Below are positions 18,630 through 28,372 of a DNA stretch of 64,000 nt, piece after piece (position 1 is the first letter of the stretch; each line of letters starts with the position of its first letter). The stretch spans positions 4,092,001 through 4,156,000 of the forward strand of contig NZ_CP008849.1 of assembly GCF_000730385.1 (NCBI RefSeq), given 5' to 3'. The position numbers and the translations under genes were made by a program. The notes beneath the pieces are model-generated. The model did no database searches, was not told the DNA's origin, and saw only the letters and a program-made list of their open reading frames with translations. The DNA comes from Alteromonas australica. Lineage in GTDB: Bacteria; Pseudomonadota; Gammaproteobacteria; Enterobacterales; Alteromonadaceae.

Positions 18630-19601
18630 TTATTGTTTTTGATTCCCCTGACTCGCAAATTTTGCTATGCCTTTTTGAGTTCGGCGAATGGGCTGTATGG
18701 TGCCATCTTCATTAAAATAGAGGTATTCAGCAGCAACGTGCCTTTGTCGACCACAGGTAGAGTCAATGTCTAACCAACGGTGGTAAAACAGTATCCATTG
18801 CCCCTGATAATTTACAATAGAATGATGATTGTTGCTGTTCGCCTCTTGTTCCATTATCACCCCGTGGTAGGTCCAAGGGCCTTTGGGTGACGGGCTGGTG
18901 TAATAGCTAAGTTCGCGATTATTTTCAGGCATAGTAAAGTAATATAAGTCTTCCCGTTTAAATACCCAAGGCCCCTCCATTTTGGGGGTATATCCCCCCA
19001 TATCCATCTTTTCCAACTTACCTTTAATACTTCGCATGTCGTCAGCCATTTCTACCACATGATAATCAGCGCCTTGCGCGTGAACATATAAGTACGCTTT
19101 GCCATCATCGTCGATAAATAGACTGGGGTCATTAGCATAGGGTTCGCGCCACAAAGGCGCACCAATCATGTCTTTAAAAGGCCCTGTGGGGGAGTCACTT
19201 TCTGCCACGCCAATCCCCATCCATTTAGTGCTTTTTTCAGGGTTTTTTCTATCTTTGTGGCCTGTACCTGCGGGAAATACTAAATAATACATTCCATTTT
19301 TATACGCGGCATCTGGCGCCCAAGCATAGTTGTCTGCCCACGCAATTTCGTCTAACGATAAACTTGGGCCATGATTCGTCCAGTTCACTAGATCGGTAGA
19401 AGAAAAGGTATACCAATCTTGCATCCAGAAGTCTTCTTGGCATTCCATATCGTGTGAAGTATATAAATAGAGACGGCCGTCTTCCCATACGTGAGCGGAC
19501 GGGTCTGCAGTTCTTAGCCCTTCACCTAATGGCAACGGGTTTTGAGCAAAAGCAAATAACGACGTCCCCATGAATAACCCCAAACACGATACCTTGAACA
19601 T
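18630..19601 (-). CDS. Secreted glycoside hydrolase, GH43-like
   Basis: 323 residues with a signal peptide (MFKVSCLGLFMGTSLFAFAQ) and one five-bladed beta-propeller domain. The three GH43 acidic residues are visible: D33 in RTADPSAHV (base), D158 in YANDPSLFIDDDG (pKa modulator) and E209 in KMEGPWVF (acid). GH43 enzymes act on arabinans, xylans or galactans, and arabinose side chains of pectin would fit the neighbouring pectinase locus. The substrate cannot be fixed by sequence reading. Monocistronic on the minus strand, AGGAG upstream. Neither pectin-type operator copy lies near it. Confidence 0.88.
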   Translation of the reverse strand: MFKVSCLGLFMGTSLFAFAQNPLPLGEGLRTADPSAHVWEDGRLYLYTSHDMECQEDFWMQDWYTFSSTDLVNWTNHGPSLSLDEIAWADNYAWAPDAAYKNGMYYLVFPAGTGHKDRKNPEKSTKWMGIGVAESDSPTGPFKDMIGAPLWREPYANDPSLFIDDDGKAYLYVHAQGADYHVVEMADDMRSIKGKLEKMDMGGYTPKMEGPWVFKREDLYYFTMPENNRELSYYTSPSPKGPWTYHGVIMEQEANSNNHHSIVNYQGQWILFYHRWLDIDSTCGRQRHVAAEYLYFNEDGTIQPIRRTQKGIAKFASQGNQKQ

Positions 19602-19905
19602 GTGCCCATTCTCCTAGCAACATAAATAAATAGTAGACCAACTACATTCTCACTAAGCGGCTATGCGTGCTAAGACTTCTGTTAAAAATATTCAAATAGG
19701 AATAATCACTCGAACCTACAAGTTAGACCTAGCTTCGCACTTAACCGGTTACTGCGAAAAACGGCTTACCTGATAAACATAAACCACTGAGGTACAACAA
19801 CTTGAGGATAAAAAGCACAGGGCTTTAATTAAAACCCTGTAATAGATGATCGCTTAGGCTTGAATTTACGTTAAATATCCGTCACCCCACCACTGAGAAT
19901 GGCCT
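19602..19905. other. Intergenic region with an imperfect palindrome
   Basis: This 304-base stretch holds the promoter side of the GH43 gene and the upstream side of the small DUF6435-like gene. The only structure seen is ACAGGG-C-TTTAATTAAA-A-CCCTGT (19817-19840), a 24-base palindrome with one C/A mismatch pair. No coding region was found. Confidence 0.4.
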
Positions 19906-20085
19906 GTGTTTAGTTTATTTAAATCTAACCCAACTAAAAAATTACGCCGACAATACGACAAGTTGCTTGAACGCGCCATGCATGCTCAGCGAAATGGCGA
20001 CATAAAAACCTATTCTATGCTGACTGCAGAGTCAGAAACGCTTTACAAGCAAATTGAAGCGATTGAAAACAAAAATCGTGCTTGA
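19906..20085 (+). CDS. Small DUF6435-like protein (59 aa)
   Basis: GTG at 19906 to TGA at 20083-20085 encodes a highly charged helical protein with the recognisable stretches [20 protein letters not shown] and [17 protein letters not shown]. This pattern ([27 protein letters not shown]) is that of DUF6435, a small family common in Alteromonadales whose function is unknown. Its last 71 bases are antisense to the 3' end of cyoE. The ribosome site is weak. Confidence 0.78.
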   Translation: MFSLFKSNPTKKLRRQYDKLLERAMHAQRNGDIKTYSMLTAESETLYKQIEAIENKNRA

Positions 20086-20953
20086 TTGGTTCGTGATAAT
20101 CCACAGACATTGCAATAGACAGCGCGATTATGTTTAAAATTGAAAACCCAAACACTTGTCGCGCCCAGCCTTCAATATTGATGTCGCGGCGGTATCCCCG
20201 AAGTGCCATGAACAACCACCACAAACTGGTGGTACACGCCACAGCCATAAAGCCTATGCCCGTATAACCACTTAATGGCAGCAATAAAACGACAAGGGCA
20301 AATACTGCAATATAAAGCACTATGTGTTGTTTTGCTTTGGCCACCCCTTTAGCCACCGGCAATACAGGTATATTTGCCGCTTCATAATCTTTAAAACGGA
20401 AGATAGCAATGGCATAGGAATGCGGCATTTGCCAGAGGCTAAACATAACCAGCAAGATTGCCGCGGCAGTGTCGAACTGGCCGCTTACAGCACAATACCC
20501 CACCACAGGTGGTACCGCGCCGGAAAGGCTTCCCACCAAGGTACCGTATACCGAGTTCCGCTTCATGTAGAGGCTATATAACCCCACGTAAATGATGTAC
20601 CCGAAGGCAGCAAAAAACACGGCGGTCATATTGGTGTAAATGACAAGGATGGCAAAGCCGAGTACACCTAAAAACAGGCCATGGAAAAACGCAGCGACAA
20701 GGGACATTTCTCCCGTAACCGTAACCCGAGTTTGGGTTCGCTGCATTTTCCTGTCGATATCACTGTCGATACAGTTATTGATGGCGCACCCAGACGCTAC
20801 CACCAGCGATAGGCCCACCAAAGTGGCTATCATTAGCATTGGCTCCACATGACCTTTCGCTGCAAGTAAGAATCCCCCAGCAACAGAAACTAGATTCCCG
20901 AAAATAATGCCCGGTTTCGTTACGGTAAGGTAGCGTTTGAATGTCGCATTCAT
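20015..20953 (-). CDS. cyoE: Protoheme IX farnesyltransferase (heme O synthase)
   Basis: Converts heme B to heme O for the bo3 oxidase; a polytopic inner-membrane prenyltransferase. 312 residues. Key motifs are visible: [34 protein letters not shown] (Mg-prenyl-diphosphate site, N-x3-D-x3-D) and [20 protein letters not shown]. The C-terminus runs about 15 residues beyond E. coli CyoE, and this tail (after SVDYHEP) is the part that overlaps the convergent DUF6435-like gene. Last gene of cyoABCDE, 30 bases after cyoD. Confidence 0.95.
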   Translation of the reverse strand: MNATFKRYLTVTKPGIIFGNLVSVAGGFLLAAKGHVEPMLMIATLVGLSLVVASGCAINNCIDSDIDRKMQRTQTRVTVTGEMSLVAAFFHGLFLGVLGFAILVIYTNMTAVFFAAFGYIIYVGLYSLYMKRNSVYGTLVGSLSGAVPPVVGYCAVSGQFDTAAAILLVMFSLWQMPHSYAIAIFRFKDYEAANIPVLPVAKGVAKAKQHIVLYIAVFALVVLLLPLSGYTGIGFMAVACTTSLWWLFMALRGYRRDINIEGWARQVFGFSILNIIALSIAMSVDYHEPIKHDFCFQSLQFACKAFLTLQSA

Positions 20954-20983
20954 TGACTGTTTGCCTTCTAACTTAAGCGTTCA

Positions 20984-21346
20984 TTAGTACATCATCATGG
21001 CGTTAGACTCATAAATTATCCAAATAGATAAGCCAACGACCATAAAAATGATAAGCGCACTGAATAAAAACGAAAAAGTATTGGCTCTCCCTTCGTCAGT
21101 GACAAAATTAAGATGAAGGAAGTATTTCAGGTGAACCCAAATTTGAATTAACCCTAAGATAATCACGCTCCAAAGCGTGGTCACCTTTGAAAAGTCGCCC
21201 TTCATGACCAACACAAACGGGATAACCGTTAGAACCACTGAAAGGATAAACCCCACCACGTAGGATTTAACGCTACCGTGGTCTTCATGCGATGCCTGCG
21301 CTGGCGCATCTTGATGCGCTTTGCTATGTGAATCGTGTAACGCCAT
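20984..21346 (-). CDS. cyoD: Cytochrome bo3 ubiquinol oxidase subunit IV
   Basis: A 120-residue membrane protein with three helices (SYVVGFILSVVLTVIPFVLV, LWSVIILGLIQIWVHLKYFLHL, FSFLFSALIIFMVVGLSIWI). The start is the ATG at 21346, which overlaps the cyoC stop by one base (TAATG); an upstream start would run through cyoC. The soluble N-terminus is His-rich ([20 protein letters not shown]). Accessory subunit thought to aid oxidase assembly. Confidence 0.93.
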   Translation of the reverse strand: MALHDSHSKAHQDAPAQASHEDHGSVKSYVVGFILSVVLTVIPFVLVMKGDFSKVTTLWSVIILGLIQIWVHLKYFLHLNFVTDEGRANTFSFLFSALIIFMVVGLSIWIIYESNAMMMY

Positions 21347-21954
21347 TACATTGCCCCCATTAAATAAACCACGGTAAATACACAAATCCAAACAATATCG
21401 AGGAAGTGCCAAAATAAACTAAGGCAACTTAACCGCGTTACCGTATGCTCGGGTAAGCCCCGGCGGCTAACTTCAATGAACATCACCGTCATCCAAATAA
21501 GACCGGCGGTAACGTGCAAACCGTGTAGCCCTACTAGGGAGAAAAAGGCCGTCAAAAAAGCACTTTGCTGTGGCCCGTGCCCATGGGTAATGAGATGATG
21601 AAACTCATAGACTTCCATGCCTATGAAGCTTGCACCTAATAGCCATGTTACGGCTAACCAGGCTAACGCAGCCCCCCTGTTTTGTTTGTGAGCACCAATC
21701 ATTGCGAAGCCAAACGTGATGCTACTTACTAACAGAGCAGCGGTTTCTACCGCCACAAAATTGAGTTCGAATATGTCTTTCCCTGACACGCCGCCAGCGG
21801 TATTCATAAACAATACCGCGTAGGTGGCAAAGAACGAGGCAAACAACAAGCAATCGGTCATTAAATACAACCAGAAACCAAATACCGTGTTGTTTTCATG
21901 ATGCCCGTGGTGTGCGTGATCGTCGGTGTGCATGGTGGCTGTTACTGTATTCAT
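21346..21954 (-). CDS. cyoC: Cytochrome bo3 ubiquinol oxidase subunit III
   Basis: 202 residues with five transmembrane helices, matching COX3-type subunits. Recognisable stretches are [37 protein letters not shown] and the terminal [20 protein letters not shown]. It overlaps cyoB by four bases and cyoD by one, so translation is tightly coupled. Confidence 0.95.
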   Translation of the reverse strand: MNTVTATMHTDDHAHHGHHENNTVFGFWLYLMTDCLLFASFFATYAVLFMNTAGGVSGKDIFELNFVAVETAALLVSSITFGFAMIGAHKQNRGAALAWLAVTWLLGASFIGMEVYEFHHLITHGHGPQQSAFLTAFFSLVGLHGLHVTAGLIWMTVMFIEVSRRGLPEHTVTRLSCLSLFWHFLDIVWICVFTVVYLMGAM

Positions 21955-23939
21955 GCATTTGCTCCTGTGGTATTTGCGCCCAAATGCGTTTGTTCAATAC
22001 GCTCTATCTCATCTACCTGAACGTAGTAGTCCACATCGCGGGTGTAGCAACGCTTAATAAACACACCAATTCCAGCCATTAGCCCTACTATGGCTAACCA
22101 CCAAATATGCCAAATTAACGCAAACCCCATCACGGTAAAGCTCATGCTCATAAACACTCCTGCTGACGTGTTTTTAGGCATATGAATAGGTGAATACTGC
22201 TGTGGCCGTTGGTAAGACTCCCCCCGCTCTTTCATGTCTGTCCATGCATCAATGTCCTGGATATGAGGAATGTGCGCAAAATTGTAAAATTGCGGCGGGG
22301 AGGCTGTTGACCATTCCAGGGTATGCCCATTCCATGGGTCGCCAGTGGTATCGTTTAGCTTATCTTTATTTTTAAAGCTGACGAACAACTGAAGCAACTG
22401 GAAAAAGATACCGATTGCAATAACGAACGCCCCCACCATGGCGATATATAACCAGATATTCCAATCTGGATTATCGGTATGGTTAAGACGGCGTGTCATA
22501 CCCAAAAAGCCAAGCACATAAAGGGGCATGAACGCCAAAAGGAAACCAATTTGCCAACACCAAAACGCTGCCTTACCGGTTTTTTCATCTAGCTTAAAGC
22601 CCATGGCTTTAGGGAACCAAAACGCGAAACCTGCGAGGTAGCCAAATACAGCGCCGCCGATAATTGTGTTATGAAAGTGCGCAATCAAAAATAGACTATT
22701 GTGAAGCACATAGTCGGCACCAGGAATGGCAAGCAATACGCCAGTCATACCGCCAATGGTAAAGGTCACCATGAACCCTAAAGTCCATAAAACAGGAACG
22801 CTAAGGACTAAACGGCCTCGGTACATGGTAAATAACCAATTAAAAAGCTTCACCCCAGTCGGCACAGCAATCACCATGGTCATAATGCCAAAAAAGGCAT
22901 TGACGTTGGCGCTAGAGCCCATCGTAAAGAAGTGGTGCAGCCAAACTACGAACCCTAAAATGGCAATAGCACCAGATGCGTACACCATCGACTTGTAGCC
23001 GAAGAGACGTTTTGCAGTAAAGGTTGAAATGACTTCCGAGAAAATACCAAACGCTGGCAACACCAGAATATACACTTCCGGGTGTCCCCACGCCCAAAAT
23101 AAGTTGATGTACATCATGGAGTTTCCACCCGCTTCATTGGTAAAGAAGTGGAAATCCATATAACGGTCAAGGGTTAACATGGCCAACACGGCAGTTAAAA
23201 TTGGGAAAGACGCAGCAATCAAAATGTTCGCCCACGTGCAAGTCCATGTAAAAATAGGCATTTGCATCAATTTCATGCCCGGCGCACGCATCTTAAATAC
23301 AGTGACTAGAAAGTTAACGGCAGTAAGTAGCGTGCCGAGCCCGGATATCTGCAAGGCCCATATATAATAATCGACCCCCACCCCGGGACTAAACTCTAAC
23401 CCCGCTAACGGCGGATAGGCCACCCAACCCGTTTTAGCAAATTCACCTAAACCTAACGAGACATTCACCAAAATTGCGCCGCCAGCAGTCAGCCAGAAGC
23501 TCAAGTTATTCAAAAACGGGAAGGCCACATCACGGGCACCAATTTGAAGCGGCAAAATGATATTCATTAAGCCAATCATGAATGGCATTGCCATAAAAAT
23601 AATCATGATCACGCCGTGAGCCGTGAAAATTTGGTCGTAATGCTCTGGAGGCAGATACCCTGGCGCGCCATTAGTGGCCATGGCTAATTGGGTTCGCATC
23701 ATAATGGCATCAGCAAAGCCACGCAGAAGCATTATCATCGCCAGTACAATATACATAATACCTAAGCGCTTATGATCGACGGAGGTTATCCAATCAAACC
23801 ACAAAGTCCCCCATTGTTTATGCTTAGTAATAAGTGACGCTATCACTAATCCCAATACAGCAACCACTGCGAGGGTCACCATAATAATGGGTTCGTGATA
23901 GGGCACAGACTCTATCGATAATTTACCTAAAAAAGACAT
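21951..23939 (-). CDS. cyoB: Cytochrome bo3 ubiquinol oxidase subunit I
   Basis: Catalytic heme-copper subunit of the proton-pumping terminal quinol oxidase, 662 residues. Visible metal-site motifs are [15 protein letters not shown] (heme b His), [17 protein letters not shown] (CuB His and cross-linked Tyr), WLHHFFTMG (CuB His pair) and [16 protein letters not shown] (high-spin heme and heme b His). The K- and D-channel regions of A-type oxidases appear to be present. Two bases separate it from cyoA. Confidence 0.97.
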   Translation of the reverse strand: MSFLGKLSIESVPYHEPIIMVTLAVVAVLGLVIASLITKHKQWGTLWFDWITSVDHKRLGIMYIVLAMIMLLRGFADAIMMRTQLAMATNGAPGYLPPEHYDQIFTAHGVIMIIFMAMPFMIGLMNIILPLQIGARDVAFPFLNNLSFWLTAGGAILVNVSLGLGEFAKTGWVAYPPLAGLEFSPGVGVDYYIWALQISGLGTLLTAVNFLVTVFKMRAPGMKLMQMPIFTWTCTWANILIAASFPILTAVLAMLTLDRYMDFHFFTNEAGGNSMMYINLFWAWGHPEVYILVLPAFGIFSEVISTFTAKRLFGYKSMVYASGAIAILGFVVWLHHFFTMGSSANVNAFFGIMTMVIAVPTGVKLFNWLFTMYRGRLVLSVPVLWTLGFMVTFTIGGMTGVLLAIPGADYVLHNSLFLIAHFHNTIIGGAVFGYLAGFAFWFPKAMGFKLDEKTGKAAFWCWQIGFLLAFMPLYVLGFLGMTRRLNHTDNPDWNIWLYIAMVGAFVIAIGIFFQLLQLFVSFKNKDKLNDTTGDPWNGHTLEWSTASPPQFYNFAHIPHIQDIDAWTDMKERGESYQRPQQYSPIHMPKNTSAGVFMSMSFTVMGFALIWHIWWLAIVGLMAGIGVFIKRCYTRDVDYYVQVDEIERIEQTHLGANTTGANA

Positions 23940-23941
23940 AA

Positions 23942-24880
23942 TTAGTGTGTAACCTCTTTATGATGACCATTGTCCATTACCGCTGTCTCATGCATGCCTT
24001 CAGCGGCGTGATCTGGCTTTGCGTAAAAGTCCATAGAACCGTGGTCTGCCATATACTTCATGACGATATGGTGAAATAAGCCATCTTCCACGTCGCCGTA
24101 ATAGGTAACAGGGTGATACTCTGAGGGCTGCGCCAATACCTTGTAAGACGCTTGACTTAAGGTTTGTTGCTGTGACTTAACTTTGCTTACCCAAGCGTCA
24201 AAATCAGCGTCAGTGGGCGTAGCAATAGCGTTAAATTTCATTCCCGTAAAACCAGCACCACTGTAGTTAGACGATATTCCCTTAAATGTACCTGGCTCGT
24301 TGGCAATAAGGTGAAGCTTGGTTTCCATACCTGCCATAGAATAAATTTGGCTTCCCAATTGCGGGATAAAAAATGAATTCATGGTGCCTTCCGATGTAAT
24401 TTTAAATTCCACCGGTTTATTGGCAGGAAACACCAACTCATTTACCGTCGCGATGCCTTGCTCCGGATAAATAAATAACCATTTCCAGTTAAGTGATACC
24501 ACTTCAACGGTAAGATGCTCACCTTTTCCTTCTAACGGAGCGTAGGGATCGAGGGCGTGCGTCGAACGCCAGGTTATGACCCCTAAAGCAATAATAATGA
24601 GAATGGGCACCGACCATACCACGGCTTCAATTTTGGTCGAGTGCGCCCACTTTGGGGTGTATATTTCAAAGTCACGACTGGCGCGGTATTTCCACGCAAA
24701 ATAGAGCGTTAGAACAATGACAGGAATAACAACAAGCAGCATGAGAATGGTGCAAAGAATAATAAGGTTCTTTTCATCCACCCCCACTTGCCCTTTCGGA
24801 TCGAGAATACCACCACTGCAGCCAGCCAGTGTTAGCACGCAAATAGTGACAAGTAATTTAAAAAGGTTACGAATAGACAA
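23942..24880 (-). CDS. cyoA: Cytochrome bo3 ubiquinol oxidase subunit II
   Basis: A 312-residue lipoprotein subunit with a TTG start at 24880 preceded by AGGAAA. Lipobox LTLAGC (C21), two membrane helices, then a cupredoxin domain that lacks the CuA ligands, as expected for a quinol oxidase: [22 protein letters not shown] replaces the Cys-containing loop. The C-terminal tail is His-rich (NGHHKEVTH). First gene of cyoABCDE; the 160 bases upstream should carry the promoter, but no clear operator was recognised. Confidence 0.95.
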   Translation of the reverse strand: MSIRNLFKLLVTICVLTLAGCSGGILDPKGQVGVDEKNLIILCTILMLLVVIPVIVLTLYFAWKYRASRDFEIYTPKWAHSTKIEAVVWSVPILIIIALGVITWRSTHALDPYAPLEGKGEHLTVEVVSLNWKWLFIYPEQGIATVNELVFPANKPVEFKITSEGTMNSFFIPQLGSQIYSMAGMETKLHLIANEPGTFKGISSNYSGAGFTGMKFNAIATPTDADFDAWVSKVKSQQQTLSQASYKVLAQPSEYHPVTYYGDVEDGLFHHIVMKYMADHGSMDFYAKPDHAAEGMHETAVMDNGHHKEVTH

Positions 24881-25041
24881 AATGGTTTCCTATAACCCAC
24901 ACGTTTAACGGCGATAGCTGCATGCACGCGCTTTACGCAAGGTACAGCTGGTTTAAAACATCAGAAAAAACATCACCACCCTGCCTACTCACACAAAGGG
25001 AAGTTCGGCATTCAGGTTTCAGATGTATAAATTGAAGACGG

Positions 25042-25593
25042 TTAGTTAAAAACCGGAGGGGCTCGACTACCTAGCTTTTGAACAAAAGGCTGAGGAAATG
25101 TAGGGCAAGGGTAAGATAAAGAGCGACGTTTTTTGGCAATTGGCGCTTTAGCTATGGCAATGGCTTTAACCAGTAGGCCACTTAGCACCAGGGCAATGGT
25201 AGGTACCATGAATTGAGAAAGCGTATGATTGGCAAACGCTATAACAAAAGGCTCTATAACAAGGCTTTCGTTTAACGCACTCACAAATTCCGCAGAATCT
25301 GCCATGGTGCCGCTAATCACTAATACCACATTTAGCAACAAGGCCGCATTCGCCAGGCACAACACAGCGCCTAAACCACTGGTGTAGGTAAAGGTGTGTT
25401 TGACTGATGCATATAATCCACTGGTAAAAGTGGACAATGGGGTTGCCATAAAAAGTATTAGCCTCAAATGAAAACGCGCTAAAGCAATATCTTGTTGTCT
25501 CAAGAAGAGTAAGACAAGCCGAGGCAGGGTAATGGTAAAAAACGGCAAACACAACCAAGTGGCTGTGAGGCGTTGAACGACATTGCAATACAA
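25042..25593 (-). CDS. Possible membrane protein of unknown function
   Basis: A 183-codon open frame encoding a hydrophobic protein with three or four probable membrane helices (LPRLVLLFLR, LGAVLCLANAALLLNVVLVISG, FMVPTIALVLSGLLVKAIAIA) and a basic C-terminus. The only start upstream of the first helix is TTG at 25593 without a ribosome site; ATG at 25446 would give a 134-residue version. No family was recognised. It lies upstream of cyoA on the same strand. The membrane-like composition supports a real gene, but the poor start leaves doubt. Confidence 0.42.
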   Translation of the reverse strand: MYCNVVQRLTATWLCLPFFTITLPRLVLLFLRQQDIALARFHLRLILFMATPLSTFTSGLYASVKHTFTYTSGLGAVLCLANAALLLNVVLVISGTMADSAEFVSALNESLVIEPFVIAFANHTLSQFMVPTIALVLSGLLVKAIAIAKAPIAKKRRSLSYPCPTFPQPFVQKLGSRAPPVFN

Positions 25594-26145
25594 AGTTAGA
25601 AGGAGGGTTTAGAAAAAGCACAAATTATTTAACACTTCGCCTAGCCGCTGCGATATTACTTTCCGCGCCCTCTACCCCCCATCAACACTAACAAAAACGA
25701 TAGCTATCGCGGACACTTCAATATTCTGTGATAGCACGAAGAATGTGCATTGTTAAAATTATGATAATAAAGCTAAGAGGTAATTTTCGCCCGGAGTAGG
25801 AATTTGATGGGTATCAAAATGCGTTAATCACCATTTACCGTGCGATGAAAGGTAGCATTTTTAAATGCTCATGCGGTGTCTCACTATTAAAAAGCGGTCA
25901 TCAATGCACTGTAAACAATACGCCTGAGTCACTCGAATAGATTTGGCTTGCAACACCGTTGACTTATATGGATAGATTCAGCTGGGGTACGCATTTATAC
26001 GTTGGTAATCCAGTAATTGTACGTAAATGCACAATCTTCCATAAGACAAATCCCGTAGCATCAATCTCATCGTTTTTATCCAAGTTCACATAAAGCCTGA
26101 GTTTTACAGTCTTTGTGTCACCCCAAACTTTGTGCAGGAGCCACT
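25594..26145. other. Intergenic region upstream of the Rieske operon
   Basis: No gene was seen in about 550 bases. It holds a 12-base palindrome CGATAGCTATCG (25698-25709) and an inverted repeat GCATTTATACGT (25991-26002) / ACGTAAATGC (26021-26030) with one unpaired base, about 115 bases before the oxygenase start codon. The latter is the better candidate for a regulatory site. No -35/-10 pair was convincing enough to assign. Confidence 0.4.
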
Positions 26146-27336
26146 ATGAGCCCGTTTTTTTTAAATGATGAATTTTTTGATAGTTTAGAGAGCTCAATAC
26201 AAGAAATAGAACACGCTAATACGCTTCCGCCGTTATGTTATACCGATGCCACATTCTTCGATTTTGAAAAACGCGCGTTGTTTGATCATGAATGGCTATG
26301 TGTAGGCCGTGAAGATTGGGTTCCTAACCCGGGAGACTTTTATACTACATCTGTAGTCAATGAGCCTATTGTCGTAGTACACGATCGCGACGGTACTATT
26401 CGTGCGATGTCTTCAGTTTGCCAGCATCGCGCCATGTTAGTCGCTGAAGGTGCAGGAAACACCAGAACCTTCACTTGCCCCTATCACCATTGGGTGTACA
26501 ACTTAAAAGGTGACTTGATAAACGCACCAGCAATGGAAAAAACCTGTAATTTCCATAAAGAAACAACGGGGCTGCCCAACTTTAAATTAGAAATATGGCA
26601 TGGATTTATCTTTATTAACTTTAACAACAGTGCCGAGCCGTTAGCACCTCGATTAACCGCATTGGAACCTATATTGGCTAATTACGAAATTGCCGATGCA
26701 GAAGGGCCGGCCCCAGACCGTGATATTCAATATTCCTTTAGCTGGAAAGTGATGTTTGAAAACAATAATGATGGCTATCACGCCAACCGTTTGCACCAAG
26801 GTGAGTATCACGATTACATTCCGTCAGAATTAGCCAAATTTCCCGAGTCGCTACCAAAGGAGACGGCTGGTTTTTACCGTACCAATGGCACATTGCACAA
26901 AGATGCGAGCTTTAATCCAACACAAAAAGCGCTCATGCCGATATTTCCAAAATTAAACGAAGAAGAACGTAACCGAATGGCGTTCGCGAACTTGCCGCCT
27001 AGCTTGTCCCTCGTACTTACCTGTGACGCCGTAATTTACTTGATTCTTCGCGCTGATGGACCTGAAAGTCACCAGCTTGACTTGGGTGTACTGTTCGCCA
27101 AAGGTGCCATGGATGATCCAGACTTCGACAAAAAAATGGAAATGGTGGTAGAGCGGGCACTTGATATCAACGCACAGGATATTCATGTAGATGAGCTGGT
27201 ACAAAAAGGGCTCCGCTCGCGCTACGCACCTCGCGGCCGCTATTCATGGCAGGAAGGCGCACAACGTCAGTTTAATACCTGGTTAGTCCCCCGCTATCGC
27301 GCGCAGTGGGAAAAAATGAAACGCAAGGGTCAGTAA
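26146..27336 (+). CDS. Rieske non-heme iron oxygenase, alpha (oxygenase) subunit
   Basis: Predicted O2-dependent hydroxylase or demethylase, 396 residues; ATG at 26146 with CAGGAG upstream. The Rieske [2Fe-2S] motif is C92-x-H94...C111-x2-H114 (CQHRAML, CPYHHWVY). The mononuclear iron motif is NNNDGYHANRLH, with H212 and H217 as ligands and D209 as the residue that bridges to the neighbouring Rieske centre. The bridging residue is Asp rather than the Glu of carnitine/choline-type monooxygenases, which leans towards ring hydroxylation or N/O-demethylation of an aromatic. No beta subunit gene is nearby, as in alpha3-type oxygenases. Electrons should come from the reductase encoded 17 bases downstream. 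The substrate is unknown. Confidence 0.9.
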   Translation: MSPFFLNDEFFDSLESSIQEIEHANTLPPLCYTDATFFDFEKRALFDHEWLCVGREDWVPNPGDFYTTSVVNEPIVVVHDRDGTIRAMSSVCQHRAMLVAEGAGNTRTFTCPYHHWVYNLKGDLINAPAMEKTCNFHKETTGLPNFKLEIWHGFIFINFNNSAEPLAPRLTALEPILANYEIADAEGPAPDRDIQYSFSWKVMFENNNDGYHANRLHQGEYHDYIPSELAKFPESLPKETAGFYRTNGTLHKDASFNPTQKALMPIFPKLNEEERNRMAFANLPPSLSLVLTCDAVIYLILRADGPESHQLDLGVLFAKGAMDDPDFDKKMEMVVERALDINAQDIHVDELVQKGLRSRYAPRGRYSWQEGAQRQFNTWLVPRYRAQWEKMKRKGQ

Positions 27337-27353
27337 TTCAGGTTGGTGCAATT

Positions 27354-28313
27354 ATGGAAAAAATAACGTTTACGCTCTCGGTACATAGTATTCGCTACGA
27401 AGGAGCAAGTACTCGCCTCATTGAATTACGACCTCCAGCGGGAACTTATTTACCTCCCGTGGAAGCTGGCGCGCATATTGATGTTCACATCAGCCCCACT
27501 ATCACTCGGCAGTATTCATTATGTAATACTCCCGGTGAGACCCACCGATATATTATTGGAGTAGCACTAGACCCTTGTAGTCGTGGCGGCTCTCGAGCAT
27601 TGCACGAAGTCATAAAAGAAGGTGACACTCTCAACATCGGAGGCCCCCGCAATCACTTCGAATTGCTACAGTCTGAAGATCACTCAGTATTAATTGGCGG
27701 TGGGATTGGCATCACCCCCCTGTTATCTATGGCTTTGCAATTAGAGGCGCAACAACGTACTTGGTCGTTGCACTATGCTGCAAAAAGCGCAGACCTCGCA
27801 CCATTATTTCACACCATTAGCACACTTGCGAAGCAAGCCAGGTATGGACAAGTCAATGTGTACTTTAGTCAACCAGTGTCTCAACGTATGCAAGTGTCAA
27901 AGATTATGGCCGATGCACCTAAAGGCAGCCATTTTTACTGTTGTGGCCCGTTAAAATTATTGGATGACTTCGACGCTTGTAGTGAAGATTATCCTTCAAA
28001 TCACTGCCACAGCGAACGCTTTTCTGGCGACCTTGACGTGGCCAAAGGTGGCTATACTATAGTGTTGGCGCGAACAGGCAAAGAAATCTACATTAAGGAA
28101 GAACAAACTATTTTAGACGCGTTGAAAGCAGAAAAAATGAATGTGACATATGCGTGCGCTGAAGGGGTCTGCGGAAGCTGTGAAGTTAAAGTATTAGAGG
28201 GCACACCTGACCATCGAGATGATGTGTTAAGCGAAAGCGAAAAAGCTCGTAACGATACTATGATGGTATGTTGTTCAGGTGCCATTTCAAAGCGATTAGT
28301 GTTAGACCTTTAG
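27354..28313 (+). CDS. Oxygenase reductase with FMN, NAD and C-terminal 2Fe-2S domains
   Basis: 319-residue electron-transfer partner of the Rieske oxygenase, of the phthalate dioxygenase reductase/VanB type. Order of domains: flavin-binding barrel with RQYSL (52-56), NAD-binding domain with GGGIGITPL (115-123) and CCGPL (196-200), then plant-type ferredoxin with C268-x4-C273-x2-C276 and C306. ATG at 27354 was chosen because the longer frame overlaps the oxygenase gene. It is co-transcribed with the oxygenase. Confidence 0.9.
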   Translation: MEKITFTLSVHSIRYEGASTRLIELRPPAGTYLPPVEAGAHIDVHISPTITRQYSLCNTPGETHRYIIGVALDPCSRGGSRALHEVIKEGDTLNIGGPRNHFELLQSEDHSVLIGGGIGITPLLSMALQLEAQQRTWSLHYAAKSADLAPLFHTISTLAKQARYGQVNVYFSQPVSQRMQVSKIMADAPKGSHFYCCGPLKLLDDFDACSEDYPSNHCHSERFSGDLDVAKGGYTIVLARTGKEIYIKEEQTILDALKAEKMNVTYACAEGVCGSCEVKVLEGTPDHRDDVLSESEKARNDTMMVCCSGAISKRLVLDL

Positions 28314-28372
28314 TAAAAATAAAGTAGTCAAGCAAGCCCTTTTCCTTAAGTAGCTTGCTTGGCGCATTGTGA

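Noticed and set aside
25313..25621. 102-codon minus-strand frame overlapping the possible membrane protein at 25042
   Set aside because: It has no membrane pattern or motif and overlaps the more membrane-like frame, which was preferred.
26146..28313. Rieske pair as a vanillate demethylase (VanAB)
   Set aside because: The reductase fits the VanB type, but the oxygenase iron motif (NNNDGYHANRLH) differs from the VanA pattern, and no vanillate pathway genes lie nearby.
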